A DNA stretch of 64,000 bases from Gorsachius magnificus (taxonomy: Eukaryota; Chordata; Aves; Pelecaniformes; Ardeidae). This document shows, piece by piece, positions 51,110-64,000 of this stretch. The DNA lies in assembly GCA_034008185.1 (NCBI GenBank), contig CM067082.1, positions 104,961,311-105,025,310 on the forward strand, read 5' to 3'. The translations under genes were made by a program, and so were the position numbers. Numbering within the stretch: position 1 is the first letter of the stretch; every line of letters begins with the position of its first letter. Below the pieces are notes generated by a model. It was not told the origin of the DNA and ran no database searches. It worked only from the letters and a program-made list of their open reading frames with translations.

Positions 51110-54100
51110 GAGCCCAATAACCGAGTTCACCAGAGGATGCTCATGGTTGCAAATTAATCCTTCACTCTAAGAGCTGTTGTTTCCTGGAGTAACAGATAAT
51201 ATCCACAATATAGTCAAAAATGCAGAAGTCTCCAGTTGGTAGATCTGGGTAGGTGATCTCTGCAGGATGAGTTGCTGCCTTGGAAGTAAAACAGCAGAGG
51301 AGAATGTTTTAATAGAGATTATTTGTTCTGCTACATCCAGTGTTATTGGGCTGATAAGTAACACATCATCAATATGAGAATTTAAGTGTTGCGTGCATTA
51401 AGCTGAGTGTATGTATAAAGCTGCATATTTACAAAGCTGCGTGTGATTTTATTGCAGTATTCAATTAAAACGGATCATAACTTATTTCTGTGTAGACTTT
51501 TCTGAAATGGAAAGAAATACACAATGAAATCATTCTAGAGTGATGCCACAGAAATATTTAACCTATTGAGAAAATGTGATGCAGGATCTAACAGAGAAGA
51601 GGAAAAATATCACAAAAAGCCTTAAATGTCACAAAATTTCAGTAGAATGGAAAACAATGCACATTTTCAGCCTAAATTTCTATTGTATTTGCTATGAACT
51701 CTTTGTACACAATAATTCTGAAGCAGGCTGCCATTCTCATGTCCAGCTGTGATTAAGCTGGTTGTTTCCACATGGAGTGACCCTCTTAGAAATTAAAACA
51801 TTCCAGAAAAACAGAGGGTCTAACAAGCAACTAGGACCTTGCTTTAACGAACACTGAATCTAAGCATTAACTCATTTAACCCAGCAAAGGACTACCTCAG
51901 CTATTATTCACTACTAGACTGTAGTGATACAAATGTTAACTTCCCCTTTTTGACTTTTTTTTAATCATACTGAGAATTTGTTTACTCCAGGAAATAGCAG
52001 ATATAATACTCCTATAATTATGTAAAACAATTCTCGATAATGGGTAAGCTTAATCCAGAAGGGTAGTGGCTTTTTCCGTTTTAGGTGGGGTTTTTTTGTT
52101 TTGTTTTGTTTTTTTGTTTTTTTGCTTCAAAGACAATTCAGCCACTGCTTTAAAATCACTAATCCTTCCAAAGGTAAAGTCTCTTCTGTTTGCTTTTGTA
52201 ATTCAGGATTATTCTTACAAATTAGCCCATTACGTATCAGTTTTGAACGATCATCCCATGCAGATGCAGGACACATGCAGTACTGGCATGGACAGTCACC
52301 TACATCTGCTAGACAAATTCTGATACACCTGCTCAGATTCATGTGTGACTGCTGGTTCAATTAAATGGTGAATTCAAGAACAAAGCCAAATCAAACAGTT
52401 TGGCCCCACTTACAATTCTGCCAAATCCAGTTTTCTACCAACAGGCGTTTCATATGCATGCAGCCAAAAAACCCCCAAAACCCAGCTAGTAACAAGCAGA
52501 GGAAAAGCAGTTTGATTTTATAGACCCTGAGCTACCAATTTTCCAAAGCTACGAGGGCACCACAAGGGTCAGGTCACTCCGCTCAGCGGGCGCCCTGCTC
52601 TTACACCCTTCTCTTTGCTGGTGTTGGGAAAAGGCCATGGAGCAGCATTGGCCATCGCCCACCTTAAGGCCACTGCTCCCACATCCCCAAAGTGCTGGGA
52701 GGAGCACATGGCTGCCCCAGCAGGTGGGGGCACAGGGCCAGAATGGGGCCACCCAAGGGAGACAAGACCCAGGGTCAGCTCTACTGCTGCCTCCAAAGGT
52801 TTTCCCCGCATGCAGGAGGCACGGACCCCTTCCTAGCAGGGGATGGGACATCCATGCCCAGGCATTTCATTTTGGTGGGGGAAATTGGTTCATGCATATC
52901 TGCAGAACAAGTTCTGTCAGTGCTAATGGAAAAAACATATAATGAATATTTTGTTAATTGAACCGTCTCAATCTTCAGAGGTAGGCAATGGGAAAAGCAG
53001 TACCATGGAACAGCCAAGGGTCTAAATTAGGTATAGAAGTCCCCAAAACCCCACACATGCTGCTGGTAGATTTGCTTTACTACTTTTGCTTTTTTTTTTT
53101 TTTTAAACATTTGAAGCAGCATAGGCACTTTGGAGTTGCATCCTCCACCATAAGCCACAAATGGGAATGGGAGCAACAGCTGTAGTTTTGCTGCAGTCAG
53201 GTATGAAATCTTTATAAATTTGTCCATTTTTATAATGTAACAAACCGACCTACACCAGTAAAAATAACAATCTCACATTTAAGAAGGATCTTTCCCAAAC
53301 AAGACTAAGCATGTTTAGAATATCTCCTTCCTGGGAGCTTTCAGTAAAAAAATTAACATTTACTGGATTGAATTATTTGTACACATAATAGAGCATGGTA
53401 GAAATATGAGTTCTAATGCAAATATTTTCAGGAAAGGAAAAATATCCCTAGACACTTGTTATATATTTTTAATAGAACAGATAGAAAGCACATGCTGCAA
53501 AGCATAAGGCCATCATCGCCGAGCAGTCTAGTTATGAGCACTGATACAGTCCTCACAAAACCAGATGAACTAGAATATTTCTATCTTCACAACTTCAGAA
53601 TACTTTGAAGTCAAATATTTTGAACCATGATCAATCAGTACTTCAGAAACACACACAAATGACTTTCAAAAGTATTATTTTTTTTCCCCCCACTCCTCCT
53701 AAGAGCATCAGGGTAGTATCAACAAACAGCAAGACATCAAGACATTAATTCTCAAGTAAATAACCCATCTTGGTTATTTCTTGTAAGTCATATCTGTGTT
53801 GTACACAGATGCTGTGTCCAAGATGTACCTTTTAATATTCAAGTGTTGGTTTCTTCTAATATATTTGTGAGCACAGTTCATTTTTTATAGGTTTCCATAA
53901 CTATATAATTGACATATTTGTGAACTGTTCAGAAGAATTCATGTTAGTTACAAGGGAGTAGTAGATAGGCCATAGGCAAATTCGTTGACTAGAGTAAAAG
54001 AAAATTGTTTCTCCTTAGAAGTATTACATCCTCATGTGGAATCAGTATCCAGAAAGCATTTTGCTTTGTAGCTTTTGAGAAGGGTATTGTTTTCCAAAAC

Positions 54101-57100
54101 ACACAAGAGATTTAACAACACACCCACATGCAATTTTGGTAAGTAACTCAACTGACCGGTTTAACCACTCTTCTGCTTCATTCTCTTAAATGCTTTACAA
54201 AACCTCCCTGTAGCACTGAGATCTCTTCTGACTCTAGACATGTAAAAGTTGACATGTCTTTTCAACTTCTTTGGGAGGTGACAGACACCCCTCAGAAGCA
54301 GTTTATCCCACTTGTTCTCATACTGATCTCAGGACATCCTGTGGCTGGGCAAAAATTGACTTTTGTAAGCTTGTCTACGTACACAGCAAGTGTGAAATTT
54401 AACTGGATGCATTTACCTTCCTCATTTCAGAGAGGCCAAAAGTAATTTAACAACCCTTCAAATAAGGATCAAGTACATATGTTTTTCACATGTGCTCCAC
54501 TGCATTTGGTACAACACTTCTGCTGCTGTTTTAAGTCTTTCTTACAAGATGCTGGGGTGGGAAGCCAGACGTGTTAGCTTCCTCTGTAATCACAACAGCT
54601 TTTACACTCACCCAAGACCTCTTGCACCAGCATACCTCCCCCTGACTGGAGGATGTGTTAGTGTTACACTCACGTCTGTGCCTGGACTGTGAATATTCTC
54701 CAGAAGCACAACATGCCACTCCATGCTGTTTAGCTCCTACAACGGAGCGTGGAATGCAAGACAGCAGCAAAGAAATATAGCTAATGTAAACCCTTTTGAT
54801 TTTAAAAGGTTCTTGGTTTAAGAAAAACTTCCACCCTACAACAGGTAGTGCCCTCCTACCAAAGTTCCAATACACCCCCGTCCCCTTAAGCTACTTCCCG
54901 GTTCTTCCTCTTCTGCTGGTATATGCTGCATTTAATTCCACTTGCAGATTCCTGTACAGCCCCTCCAACTAATCCGGACAGACAGCTTCATTAACCTTTA
55001 CACAGCAGCCTGCTCAGTAACTGGCAAGTTGGGATACTGTTGGACTTCAAAGTCAGCTACTGCTCAAAGGTCTCTAACAACCTGGATCATCTCTCTGAAA
55101 GGGAGGAGGGAATTTTGTGCAGCATCTTGATGCATTGCCCTTGAATGTTAGTTTACTTTGTGACCTGTAAGGCATCTGGATGCAGAATATGATTACTGAG
55201 ACCCTAATGTAATATATCCATCACTCTCTGTTGCTGTGGTTACGGTTATCAAAGGCCAGAAGATACATTATACCAGATTTGGGTCAGGGGTTGGGGTAAG
55301 AGAAACTAATGATTGCCCTATCATCTTACTATATTCTACCACAAAAGAGTTTAAAACTGGTTTGAAAAGTAGTGTTATTAGACCTGACTTCAAAGGCAAG
55401 AGGCATTTTATCAATCAGCATCTTTATCAATCATAGAGCAGAGAGAGAGTATAGCAAAGCTCAATAGGGAGGAAAAAAAAATTTGTTAAGAAAAAGAGCA
55501 GAGACACTTTCATTCAACTTAAAGCTTAGTTATTCCTATTGCAGAGCATAGCAGATACACACTGGCCAGAATCGCCCTCATTTTTTAATGCATAAAACTG
55601 CATTGAAGGCTGCCCTGCAAGCAGGCAACTACAACTGGTGACTTGAACCATCATGTTAAACACTGGAGAGTCAGGCTGGGTAGACTGGCCTCAGGCCACT
55701 CTTCTCCCACCTCTGCCAAACTTGTACCACAACAGGTGGACCCACATAGCAGTTCAACAGCCCTGTTGAGTGCCTGCATCCACCACCACCTCCCCTTCAG
55801 GCTGCCAAAAAGAGTCCAGTGATTCAACAGAAGCCCCCAAACTCAGGGTAACACAAAGGAGAAGTCAAATGTGCAAAATCCTGGTCAACGGGCAGCCTTG
55901 ACAAGGTCTGCAAGACCAAGGAATGAATTTACCCATGCACTCTGGAATCATCTGCTATTTTGATAGGGAAGCAACATCAATGACTCAGGAGTCATGTTGT
56001 CACGCAACAAGAGGAGGAAAGTGGTTGACTGGAGAAAAACCTCTGGCGTTTTGTGTTCCCTAAAACATTATTTGTCTTTATAAGTCATGACTGAAATGCA
56101 GCCTCTTCTCCCACACTCAGCCCCTCTAAAAAAAACAGTAATATGTCAGTCTCATACAGCAAGGGTCTTCTACAATTTCATTTATTTCCATGTGCCAGGA
56201 TAAGACACAATCAATGACAGGCTCATTCACTGTCAGCTTTTCATACATTATTTCACAATTAACATATGCATCAAGCTTCAGTATACCCAGCTACATGACA
56301 TAAATGCCCAGAGGTTTCTTTTGATGTTCTGGATTAGTGATATACAATACAGAATTCGGTATTTAAGATTTTAAAGTCTTCATGAAAGCAAGTTACTTCA
56401 TTGAAGTCTGCCAAGAAAGGCAGTTCAGGTAACATTTTGAAGATTCATCTTAGAATCAATTATACAAAACAGTAGCAACAACAGAAAAGCTTACAAGACT
56501 GGAGGGAAAAAGTGACCCTGAAATAAAGGATACTCTTTAGCAATGAATAGGTTTAGCAACGACCTTAAGGATTCAATACAGCAGGAAGAAATAACCAGAG
56601 CATATAATGCCCTGCTACACCCTCATCTTGTGTCAGACACTATAGGAAAGAAAAGTAATCTTGGAAGACCCTGCTAATGGCTCTCCAGCCCTTTATACAG
56701 CCAATGCAAAACAAAAATCTAGAAGAAAATAAGGGGTCCCCTATATATACACATTTATTGTCAGGCATTCTGCTTTTTTCTGCTCTGCTGCTCAGCATAG
56801 TGTCAATCTAAAAATGCTTTCTGGAGTATATATATCTATAGATGCATACCTGTTTGCAATATCCTCAGTAAAAATACCTGAGTTAATCATGACTCAGCTC
56901 AAGTCAAGACTTAACCCAGTTTGTCAGGAGCCTTAGGTGCTCACCATGTCTGAGAATCATCCTCTGATGTGGCTGTAACAAAAGATTTCCTCTCCTTGCA
57001 GGTGGAGCAAGAAATCACCACCACTTTCTAGGAAAGGAAAAGCCACAGGAGGTGTAAAAAACAGCACTCAAACACTTACCCAGCAGCTACAGTGCATCTG

Positions 57101-57210
57101 CTTGGGCAAGTGCACTACATCAAGGTAGATAAAAACACATCCATGTGCAGAACCCTCTGGTGAGGCAAGCTCTCTACTGCAAGAGACTACCAGGATGCTA
57201 TGGAGGAATT
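51110..57210. other. Long unique noncoding stretch
   Basis: No gene, CR1 or LTR recognised. It holds a (T4-7 G) tract, a T run at 53087-53104 and a GC-rich block at about 52555-52880, where several overlapping frames on both strands are open because of composition. Confidence 0.45.
52087..52122. repeat. (T4-7 G) low-complexity tract
   Basis: T runs of four to seven separated by single G residues. Confidence 0.85.
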
Positions 57211-58026
57211 TATCATAGAATCATTAAGGTTGGAAAAGACCTCCAAGATAATCAAGTTCAACTGTTAACCCAACACCCCCATGCCTAGTAAACCACGTCC
57301 TGAAGTGCCACATCTACACATTCTTTGAATGCCACCAGGGATGGTGACTCCATCATCTCTGCAGGCAGCCTGTTCCAATGCTCGTCCATTCCTTCAGTAA
57401 AGAATTTTTTCCTAATATCCAATCCAAACCTCCCCTGATGCAACTTGAGGCCATTTCCTCTCATCCTATCACTTGTTACCAGGGAGAAGAGACCAACACC
57501 CCCCCCTCACTACAGCCTCCTTTCAGGAAGTTGTAGAGAGTGATAAAGTCCCCCATCAGCCTCCTTTTCTCCAGGCTAAACAACCCCAGTTCCCTCAGCC
57601 ACTCCTCATAAGACTTGTGCTTCAGACCCCTCACCAGCTTTGTTGCCGTTCCCTGGACACACTCCAGCACCTCAATGTCCTTGAACCAAGGGGCCCAAAA
57701 CTGAACACAGCATTCGAGGTGTGGCCTTACCAGCACCGAGTACAGGGGAAAGACGACTTCCCTGCTCCTGCTGGCCACACTATTCCTGATACAAGCCAGG
57801 ATGCTGTTGGCTTTCTTGGCCACCTGGGCACTTGCTGGCTCATGTTTAGCCAGCTGTCAACCAGCACTCCCAGGTCCTTTTCTGCCAAGCAGCTTTCCAG
57901 CCACTCTTCCCCAAGCCTGTAGCATTGCATGGCGTTGTTGTGACCCAAGTGCAGGACCCAGCGCTTGGCCTTGTTGAACCTCATACAATTGGCCTCGGCC
58001 CATCGATCCAGCCTGTCCAATTTGCA
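57211..58026 (-). mobile_element. CR1 LINE fragment with ORF2 remnant, antisense
   Basis: The longest CR1 here, about 815 bases. The left end is the reversed 3' tip (ATCATAGAATCATTAAGGTT). On the minus strand it encodes, in two frames, [16 protein letters not shown], then [17 protein letters not shown] (to 58095 in one frame), then [18 protein letters not shown] and [14 protein letters not shown], ending near [10 protein letters not shown]. These are the C-terminal RT and connection regions of CR1 ORF2. A frameshift near 57810 separates the two frames, and the conserved YXDD part of the RT is not included. Inactive. Confidence 0.95.
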
Positions 58027-59847
58027 GGCACTCACAACTCCCAGAGTTTCTGCTTGCAGCTGTCTTAAACTGAAGCAGACCCCAGAGTCACCCATACTAT
58101 GTTTTCCAGTTTTATTTATAACTAAGCAGTCTAGAGCTTTCAGTTTCTATTTAAAAAATGGAAAAGGAGATCCTGTTTCTCAGGCCTCCTGAGAGGATAC
58201 ATTTTCCAGGTTCAAAAAAGGGTTTGAGTGTCTATAGTAGTATTTGGGATCAAAAATCCTAAAACTGCACTCCTGAAACACCCTAGTGAGCTGCCACAGC
58301 CGTGAGAAAGGGGCACCTTGTAGGAGCTGGCTAACACCATCCTGCTCTCCACCTGGGAAGCCCCTTACCACACTGCAGAATAAGCACAGGCTCACCTCAG
58401 CACTTCCTAGGGGACTTCCAAAGCCACCTTGGTCCAGAAACCAGGAATTTCTCTCCACCACATCCCACTCCCTGTGATCCAATAGGTGTTTGTAGGCACC
58501 AGGTGTGGAGACCAAGTTTGACTCCGGTCCTGAGCTGAACATAGTGGCCGCTAGATGGAGATAAAAGAAAGAAAAGGGTACAGCTCGGATGCAAGGACAA
58601 AGAAAGGGGGGAGAGATGCTTCTTTAGGAACTTCAAAGGATAAGAGAAGTCTTGTCAAAATTACACGTTGCTTCTACTGGAAGACGCTGTTATTTATCTA
58701 CAGGGTTCTAGGGAAGTGACATTGAAAAGTCCCCCTCATTGAGAGGTCTCCACCATGCAGAGAAAAATGCACCATTTTGAAAAAAACAAACAAACAAAAA
58801 CAAAAAAACCCCACAAACCACACACACCCTACACTTTACTTCTTTTTTTCTACAACACCTCTGTAACAGAGGCCAGCAGCATACTGTGTGCTGTACTCAT
58901 CCAGCAGCGCTAACCTGTCCTCTCCTGACAGCCTCTGTACATATCCCAGCTGCTAAGTCCTGCTAACGACAAGAGCAACGCAATTAAGTACCATTTGCTG
59001 CTTAGGCGTTCTTTTGGAGAACGGCTGTTTTTCTTTGAGTCACTGACACTAAACATTTGGTACATGTTATTTTTGAACGTGGCTCAGTGAAACAAAAGAA
59101 ACCAAAGTAAAAAAATTCACATGAACATTTCTTCCACATTGCTACCGATTATTTCCAAGCATCAAGTCTAAACATCTCAGATTTTCTTGTTGGAAGTTGT
59201 ATTTGGACAGCTGAAAGAGTTATCCCAACCTTCTGGATACTGCCCCCACAGTTTGAGCATGAGATTTCACCCATGTAAATCTCATTTGCATACACAAACG
59301 AGGTTAGCATTGATTCAGTCAACATTCACCCTCCTCCAGATCACAAGATGGGAGGAGCAATACAGCACTCATTACACTTCAAGGGCAGCTGTCTCGGATT
59401 AAACACTTTAGACCCTTGCCCAAACCAGAACCTATGCAGCAAGGCGGGCAGGTTGGCAGGCATTGCAGGCGTACAACGTAGTCCTGCCTGAATGATTGAT
59501 TACTAATACTTTCAAAAACCCACAAACAGCTGTGTATTTCAAGCCCTTAAAGGCTGTAACTCACTGCTTCTGTTGTTTCTGTGGTAACAAGATAAAATAC
59601 TATTAATATAACTTAATGGCTAAATAACAGCAGTACTCCAGCTAATGTGCTAGCCATGTCCCCATTAGCTAGAAGTCACGGTGTACCAAAAGCTCATTCA
59701 AATTTGGGCATTCATTTGTAGATGTTACTCTGGCTTCAAATGACAGCTGAGATTATTAATGATCCAGTTGCAGGGCTACATCTGAAGGTGAAGAAGTTCT
59801 TATTCTTCATTAGAAAAGAGTAATCAAGCCCATCGGGTTTATAACAT
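58027..59847. other. Unique noncoding stretch
   Basis: No gene recognised; one A/C-rich tract. The 120-codon minus frame (58180-58542) has no domain. Confidence 0.45.
58779..58828. repeat. A/C-rich simple repeat
   Basis: (CAAA)n passing into CCACA and CACACAC words over 50 bases. Confidence 0.8.
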
Positions 59848-60371
59848 TGTACTGGGCCTGGCTGGGATGGAGTTAGTTGTCTTCATAGCAGTTTATATGG
59901 TGCCATCTTTTAGATTAGTGACCAAAACAACATTCATACAACATTAATGTTTTAGCTGCAGCTAAGCACTGTTTGCACAGCATCAGGGCCTTCTCTGCTT
60001 CTCACTCTGCTCTCCTCCCTCCCCTCCCCCATTAATAGATCAGGGGTGCACAAGAGTTTGGGAGGGGACACAACCAGGCAGATGACCCAAACTGACCAAA
60101 GAGAAATTCCCTGCCATAAACCATCATGGTCAGCAATAAAAGGGTAAAGGAAGGGATTTTAGAGGGGTTAGCCATCTTTTGCTCAGCCCTGTGAGAGGTG
60201 GTGACTTTGCATTGCTTCTTTCACTTGCTTTCTCTCTTCTTCCACTTGCCCTTCACCTATTAAACAATTTTTATCTCAACTTGCTTTTACTCTTCCTTTC
60301 CTATTCCCCTGTGGTACTGGAGGTCAGGGGTGGTGTGGTGCCCAGCTGCCTACCAGGGTTAACCCACAACA
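59848..60371 (+). mobile_element. ERVL-like solo LTR (TGTACTGG type)
   Basis: A 524-bp element starting TGTACTGGGCCTGGCTGGG and ending GGTTAACCCACAACA. It shares CCCAAACTGACCAAAGAGA and the CAGCAATAAAAG signal with the 32092 copy, and has TATTAAACAATTTTTATCTC near the 3' end. The flanks AACAT and AACAG are a 5-bp duplication with one change. It is shorter than the 32092 copy, mainly through internal deletions. No internal retroviral sequence. Confidence 0.9.
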
Positions 60372-60763
60372 AACAGGAAAAGCTAATGCAGTCAGAAAAA
60401 GTTAAAAAGTGTGACTCAGTTTTTGCCTCCGTACTTGTAACACCCACCCACCCCATCCCCAATAGACACAGAGCTATATGTTTAGGTTTGGGATTCAGGC
60501 CGAAATCCCAATTTTCACAATACCCTGTGAGAATGATCCCTGCCTGGATTTTGGGAAGGCCCCCAAAGGCCTCCTGTATTCATGGCAGGGTTAACAGCAG
60601 CTTGGCTGGATCTAGATCCTCAATGCTACAGCTATGAGAAACAGTAAGATGCAGTTAGTGGTAGAATAAGGCAAAAGATTGCATGCAGAAAAGATTACTG
60701 TTGGTGCCATTCTGGAGGTGAAATACTCATGAAGAGCCTGTATAGGTGCAGAGGGCTCCAAAA
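60372..60763. other. Short unique spacer
   Basis: Nothing recognised; the plus-strand frame at 60179-60637 begins in the LTR and is not a gene. Confidence 0.5.
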
Positions 60764-60986
60764 TTTAGATTGGAAATTAGGAAAAATTTCTTCACCAAAA
60801 GGGTTGTCAAGCATTGGAAGAGGCTATCCAGGGAGGTGGTCGAGTCCCCATCCCTGAAGGTATTTAAAAGACGGGTAGACGAGGTGCTTAGGGACATGGT
60901 TTAGTGGTGGGATGTCAGTGTTAGGTTAACAGTTGGACTTGATGATCTTACAGGTCTTTTCCAACCTAAATGATTCCATGATTCTA
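60764..60986 (+). mobile_element. CR1 LINE 3' tail with open ORF2 end (5'-truncated)
   Basis: From the truncation point the frame is open to TAG at 60901-60903, encoding [18 protein letters not shown] and the terminal VDEVLRDMV, as in the 20268 copy. The conserved tail follows and ends TGATTCCATGATTCTA. The shared VDEVLRDMV ending suggests one subfamily with the 20268 and 26338 (DKVLRDMV) copies. Confidence 0.94.
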
Positions 60987-63900
60987 AAATGCTTGTTCTC
61001 CTTGTACACAATCTGGAGTCATCTGTTCAAGCCCAGAACCAGTACCCAGGGCCCCAACATTGTCAGATTACCTCAGGTCCCTGCACAGGCTCCTTGCTGA
61101 GCTCCTGCAACACCCTAAATAATTTTTGATGAACAGGACAATTTTTCAGTCAGCAATAAGCTGCATGCAAAAAAGCATGTGTGAGTGTTTAAAGGAATCA
61201 CTTGATGGTTTTTTTTGGTTTTAAGTGCTAAGCTTAACATACTACAGGACTTTTCACACTCCACTAACAAGAAATGGGGAAGCTGAGTCAGGACTGCTGT
61301 ATCACAACAGCTGACTCAGCTCTACTGCAGACAGAGCCTGGCTCTGTCACTTCCATTGATCAGAATTCCAAAAGCACAGGAGCCACAAACTCAAGTAAAT
61401 AAAATCAGGATTCCACCCTGGGATCCAAATTTCAATATACAGGTGCCCAGAGTGCTCCTATGCTATATACAGTGAAAACCGCAGCACACTTCCACATGGT
61501 GATATGGTTTAGATGAAGTGCTGATGGCACCCTTCTGTTATAAGGTATGTACATCTTTCCAAATCAATGTCATAATACAATTGTGGACACACGGTGATAG
61601 TCTACAACAAGATGTAAGCTATTACTTCTCCTTTCCTCTTCATTTTTGTTTAAAACAAAAATAAACTGCTTTTAACATGCACTCAGCCTTTCAGAACAAA
61701 AGGCTTGCCAACTGCTGTTGACTGTTTTCCACTTCCTTTGGATCTCATTCATCTAGAATTAGAAGCGATGTTTTCCTGGTTAACAGACTGCTTTGTAAAT
61801 AATTGATAAAATTGCTAATTTCTGAACTGTTTTCCCTTGGCTCGTTACAGCCAAGAAAATAATACACAATTAATATAATCTGTAGGCTTGATGGCAAGTC
61901 TTCAGTCAGAGCACTAAAAATTAACCTTCACTGTCCCCCCACTACCACCCCCCTTCCCAAAAAAAAAAATCCACACATGCGCTCACAAACATGAAAGAAA
62001 ACATTTTCAATAAACCCTATACAAGTCATGACTAGAAGGTTAGTATGCTACAAAATTCACTTCTTTGGAACACAAACGCTACTGAGCTTTCTGGATAGAC
62101 TCAACACTTTGAAAGAAGGTTATCTTCACTGGAACCTTAATAAGTGCCTATTTTTTTATGATCTGTGGTGAAAGTTGGTCCTCAGTCCTTGGCAATGGAT
62201 ACCCATCACCAAGACATCAGGCTCAAAACACTGACCCCACTGAATTTATTGGGTAAACTCCTGCTGGCTTCAATGCAGCCTGAATCTCACCTGGGGTCCT
62301 GCAACACAAGTCCTGCAGCTCAGGGCTGTCACATGGGCTCTGGCAAAAGAAGCAACATTTATTGCCTCCAGCTCTTCCATTTTGCTGGAGATTAACACCA
62401 GGAGCAAAAGGAGCAACAAGAGCAACTGTGCAACAGTTCTTCGGCTACCCCAAGTTCACTGTGCTAGTATTCTGGATCAGGCTAGCAAGCTTCAAACTCC
62501 AGGAGCTGAGGAGCCAGCATTTGTTTGCTGCTGTTGCTGTGATGATAACCTCCAGCAGAAGGGAGACAAGAGCTACAGGCAGTAACACCTTCTACCACAG
62601 CTGCTGAATCCAACAGGATCCTCAGAGCAATGTAACAGGTACCTGCCAGATGGAAGAGAAGGCGGCAGCCACTGAGACACTAAAATAGAAAGACAAACAT
62701 TTGAAGGCTGTGTATGCTTGGATCTGTCAAAATCAAAAAGGCCAGGACAGGAGAGAAAAAAGCAGCCATAATATCAATTCCTTTTTCTTCATGAACCCCT
62801 GATCTGCACATAAAGACCACCTCCAAGGTTGTGTTCAGCCCTACCAGCATAAAAGCATGCTTACTGACTTCAGTGAAGTTCCAGTAACCTTTTGTGCCTT
62901 CTGGGGGAAAAAAAATAAATTGCTAAATCATGGTTGCCACACTTTGGTTTTGTTTGAATGTTAAACTACCAGTAACTGGGCACAGACATCATAAAACTAA
63001 CACAGAATCTGACACAACTGACAGACATCACACAAAATGGTCTCAGAAGAGGAAGGGATTATCAGGGAAATCCATTTTGCATGGAAATGGACGTTTATGA
63101 GTTACCTCCCGATACACACAAACTTTCTCCAGAGAGACTGGAGTTAAGCCTGTGGATGCTGGTTGATCTCTACCTGTATTTCTTCTAGGAATACTGAGAA
63201 GGTGGGAAAAAAATCTTTTCTTCTTGGAAAGCTGGTTATAAGCATCCCATTTTCAGTGCAACTGTAACTTCATTTTTCAATTCCCTCAAGGCATTTTGTT
63301 CTGAAGTTTTTGCCAACAACTTTAAAACCATACTTCAAATAAAGTCAATAAAATTAGATTAAACTAGAAGACTTTAGGCTGTTGTGATAACACACTACGT
63401 ACCTGCAAATCAAGATCAAAGAACTCTTACTGGCAGTAATATAGAAAACCAAAGCAGTGCCATACATCAGATTTACTTCCCATCTTGCACTAGCTATGCT
63501 TACATTTTCAGAAGTCTATGTTGAATTTCATTTCCCTCCCCAAAGCAGGTTGCTAACTTATAAACAGAGCTTTAACCTGAACACAAATAAGGAAGCATTT
63601 AAGAAGAGTGAGAATGTAAGCCCACAGTACGTGTATGAGGAACAAGAGACTGCCAGGCTCTGCAGATGATAGTTTTGTACCATCCACAATCTTCACATAA
63701 AAGAAAATCTGTCAGTCTGAGAAAAAACACAGTCTTCAGTTGGTAATTTCATTTAATTACTCTCCTTAAGAATAAAATTCAACTTCTCCATTGGCCAGCT
63801 CAATGCTGATGCAGTGTGCTGGTCCTGAAGTAGCAACACAAAATCAAAGGAGCCTTAGAGCTTCAAGTAAAATTCACCCTCCCACAGAGGTAACAAGAGA

Positions 63901-64000
63901 CAGATTCTCACCTCCATTCCAGGATAATATTACAAGCCACTACAGTTAAGGAATTCCTCCTTTATAGAGCCATAGCACATCAAACAGCCCAACGATGGTC
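60987..64000. other. Unique noncoding stretch to the window end
   Basis: No exon or clear transposon recognised; one possible ancient repeat relic is listed. Open frames to 81 codons have no domain. Confidence 0.45.
62228..62305. repeat. Possible ancient amniote repeat relic
   Basis: CCACTGAATTTATTGGGTAA followed by GCTGGCTTCAATGCAGCC resembles the 'gaagtcaatggga ... gacttcaatggg' palindromic style of an old amniote repeat. The match is by memory of pattern and is weak. Confidence 0.25.

Noticed and set aside
57473..57922. 149-codon plus-strand open frame
   Set aside because: Antisense of the CR1 ORF2 remnant on the minus strand at 57211-58026.
1..64000. tRNA, rRNA, CRISPR arrays, operons or prophage-like clusters
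   Set aside because: Nothing of the kind was recognised on either strand. Composition, CR1 and LTR content are those of vertebrate nuclear DNA. Small noncoding RNAs cannot be excluded without structure and covariance searches.

Overview
The window reads as a bird genome, probably neoavian. Three signs point this way: truncated CR1 retrotransposons with the avian-type 3' end (a conserved tail followed by ATTCTATG octamers), several ERVL-like solo LTRs beginning TGTCCTGG or TGTACTGG and ending in CCACAACA or CCACA, and low gene density with AT-rich, CpG-poor sequence. Only one protein-coding exon can be supported. No bacterial-type features, RNA genes or CRISPR arrays were recognised.

The exon is at 12476-12560 on the minus strand. 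It starts with ATG, encodes 28 residues, and ends one base into a codon at a consensus GTGAGC donor. Its peptide matches what I recall of the N-terminus of long isoforms of PDE1C, the Ca2+/calmodulin-dependent cyclic nucleotide phosphodiesterase 1C. A CpG cluster just upstream (12561-12773) looks like the 5' UTR and promoter. Two upstream ORFs in that leader could reduce translation. Transcription runs leftwards, so 1-12475 is first-intron sequence that leaves the window before the next exon. Everything right of about 12.8 kb is upstream of this exon: either intergenic DNA or introns of longer transcripts.

Layout from left to right: intron with one CR1 tail and a G-quadruplex-prone run (1-12475); PDE1C exon and promoter (12476-12773); upstream unique DNA with an old L3/CR1-like fossil (about 16.3-16.7 kb); two related CR1 tails (20.3 kb and 26.3 kb) with a (TA)n and a poly-T tract between them; a pair of diverged copies of an unclassified repeat (27.1 kb and 29.6 kb); a retroelement-rich patch with a CR1 and two convergent solo LTRs (31.2-33.8 kb); a largely unique stretch holding a palindromic MITE-like fossil (41.5 kb); an old CR1 (46.9-47.5 kb); a 90-bp internally deleted LTR and a full solo LTR (49.7-51.1 kb); the longest CR1 (57.2-58.0 kb); a solo LTR (59.8-60.4 kb); and another CR1 tail (60.8-61.0 kb).

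The best observations are the short PDE1C alternative first coding exon, which ORF-length filters miss, and the five LTR insertions, each flanked by a 5-bp direct repeat (perfect in one, four of five in the others). No new multi-gene system is visible.
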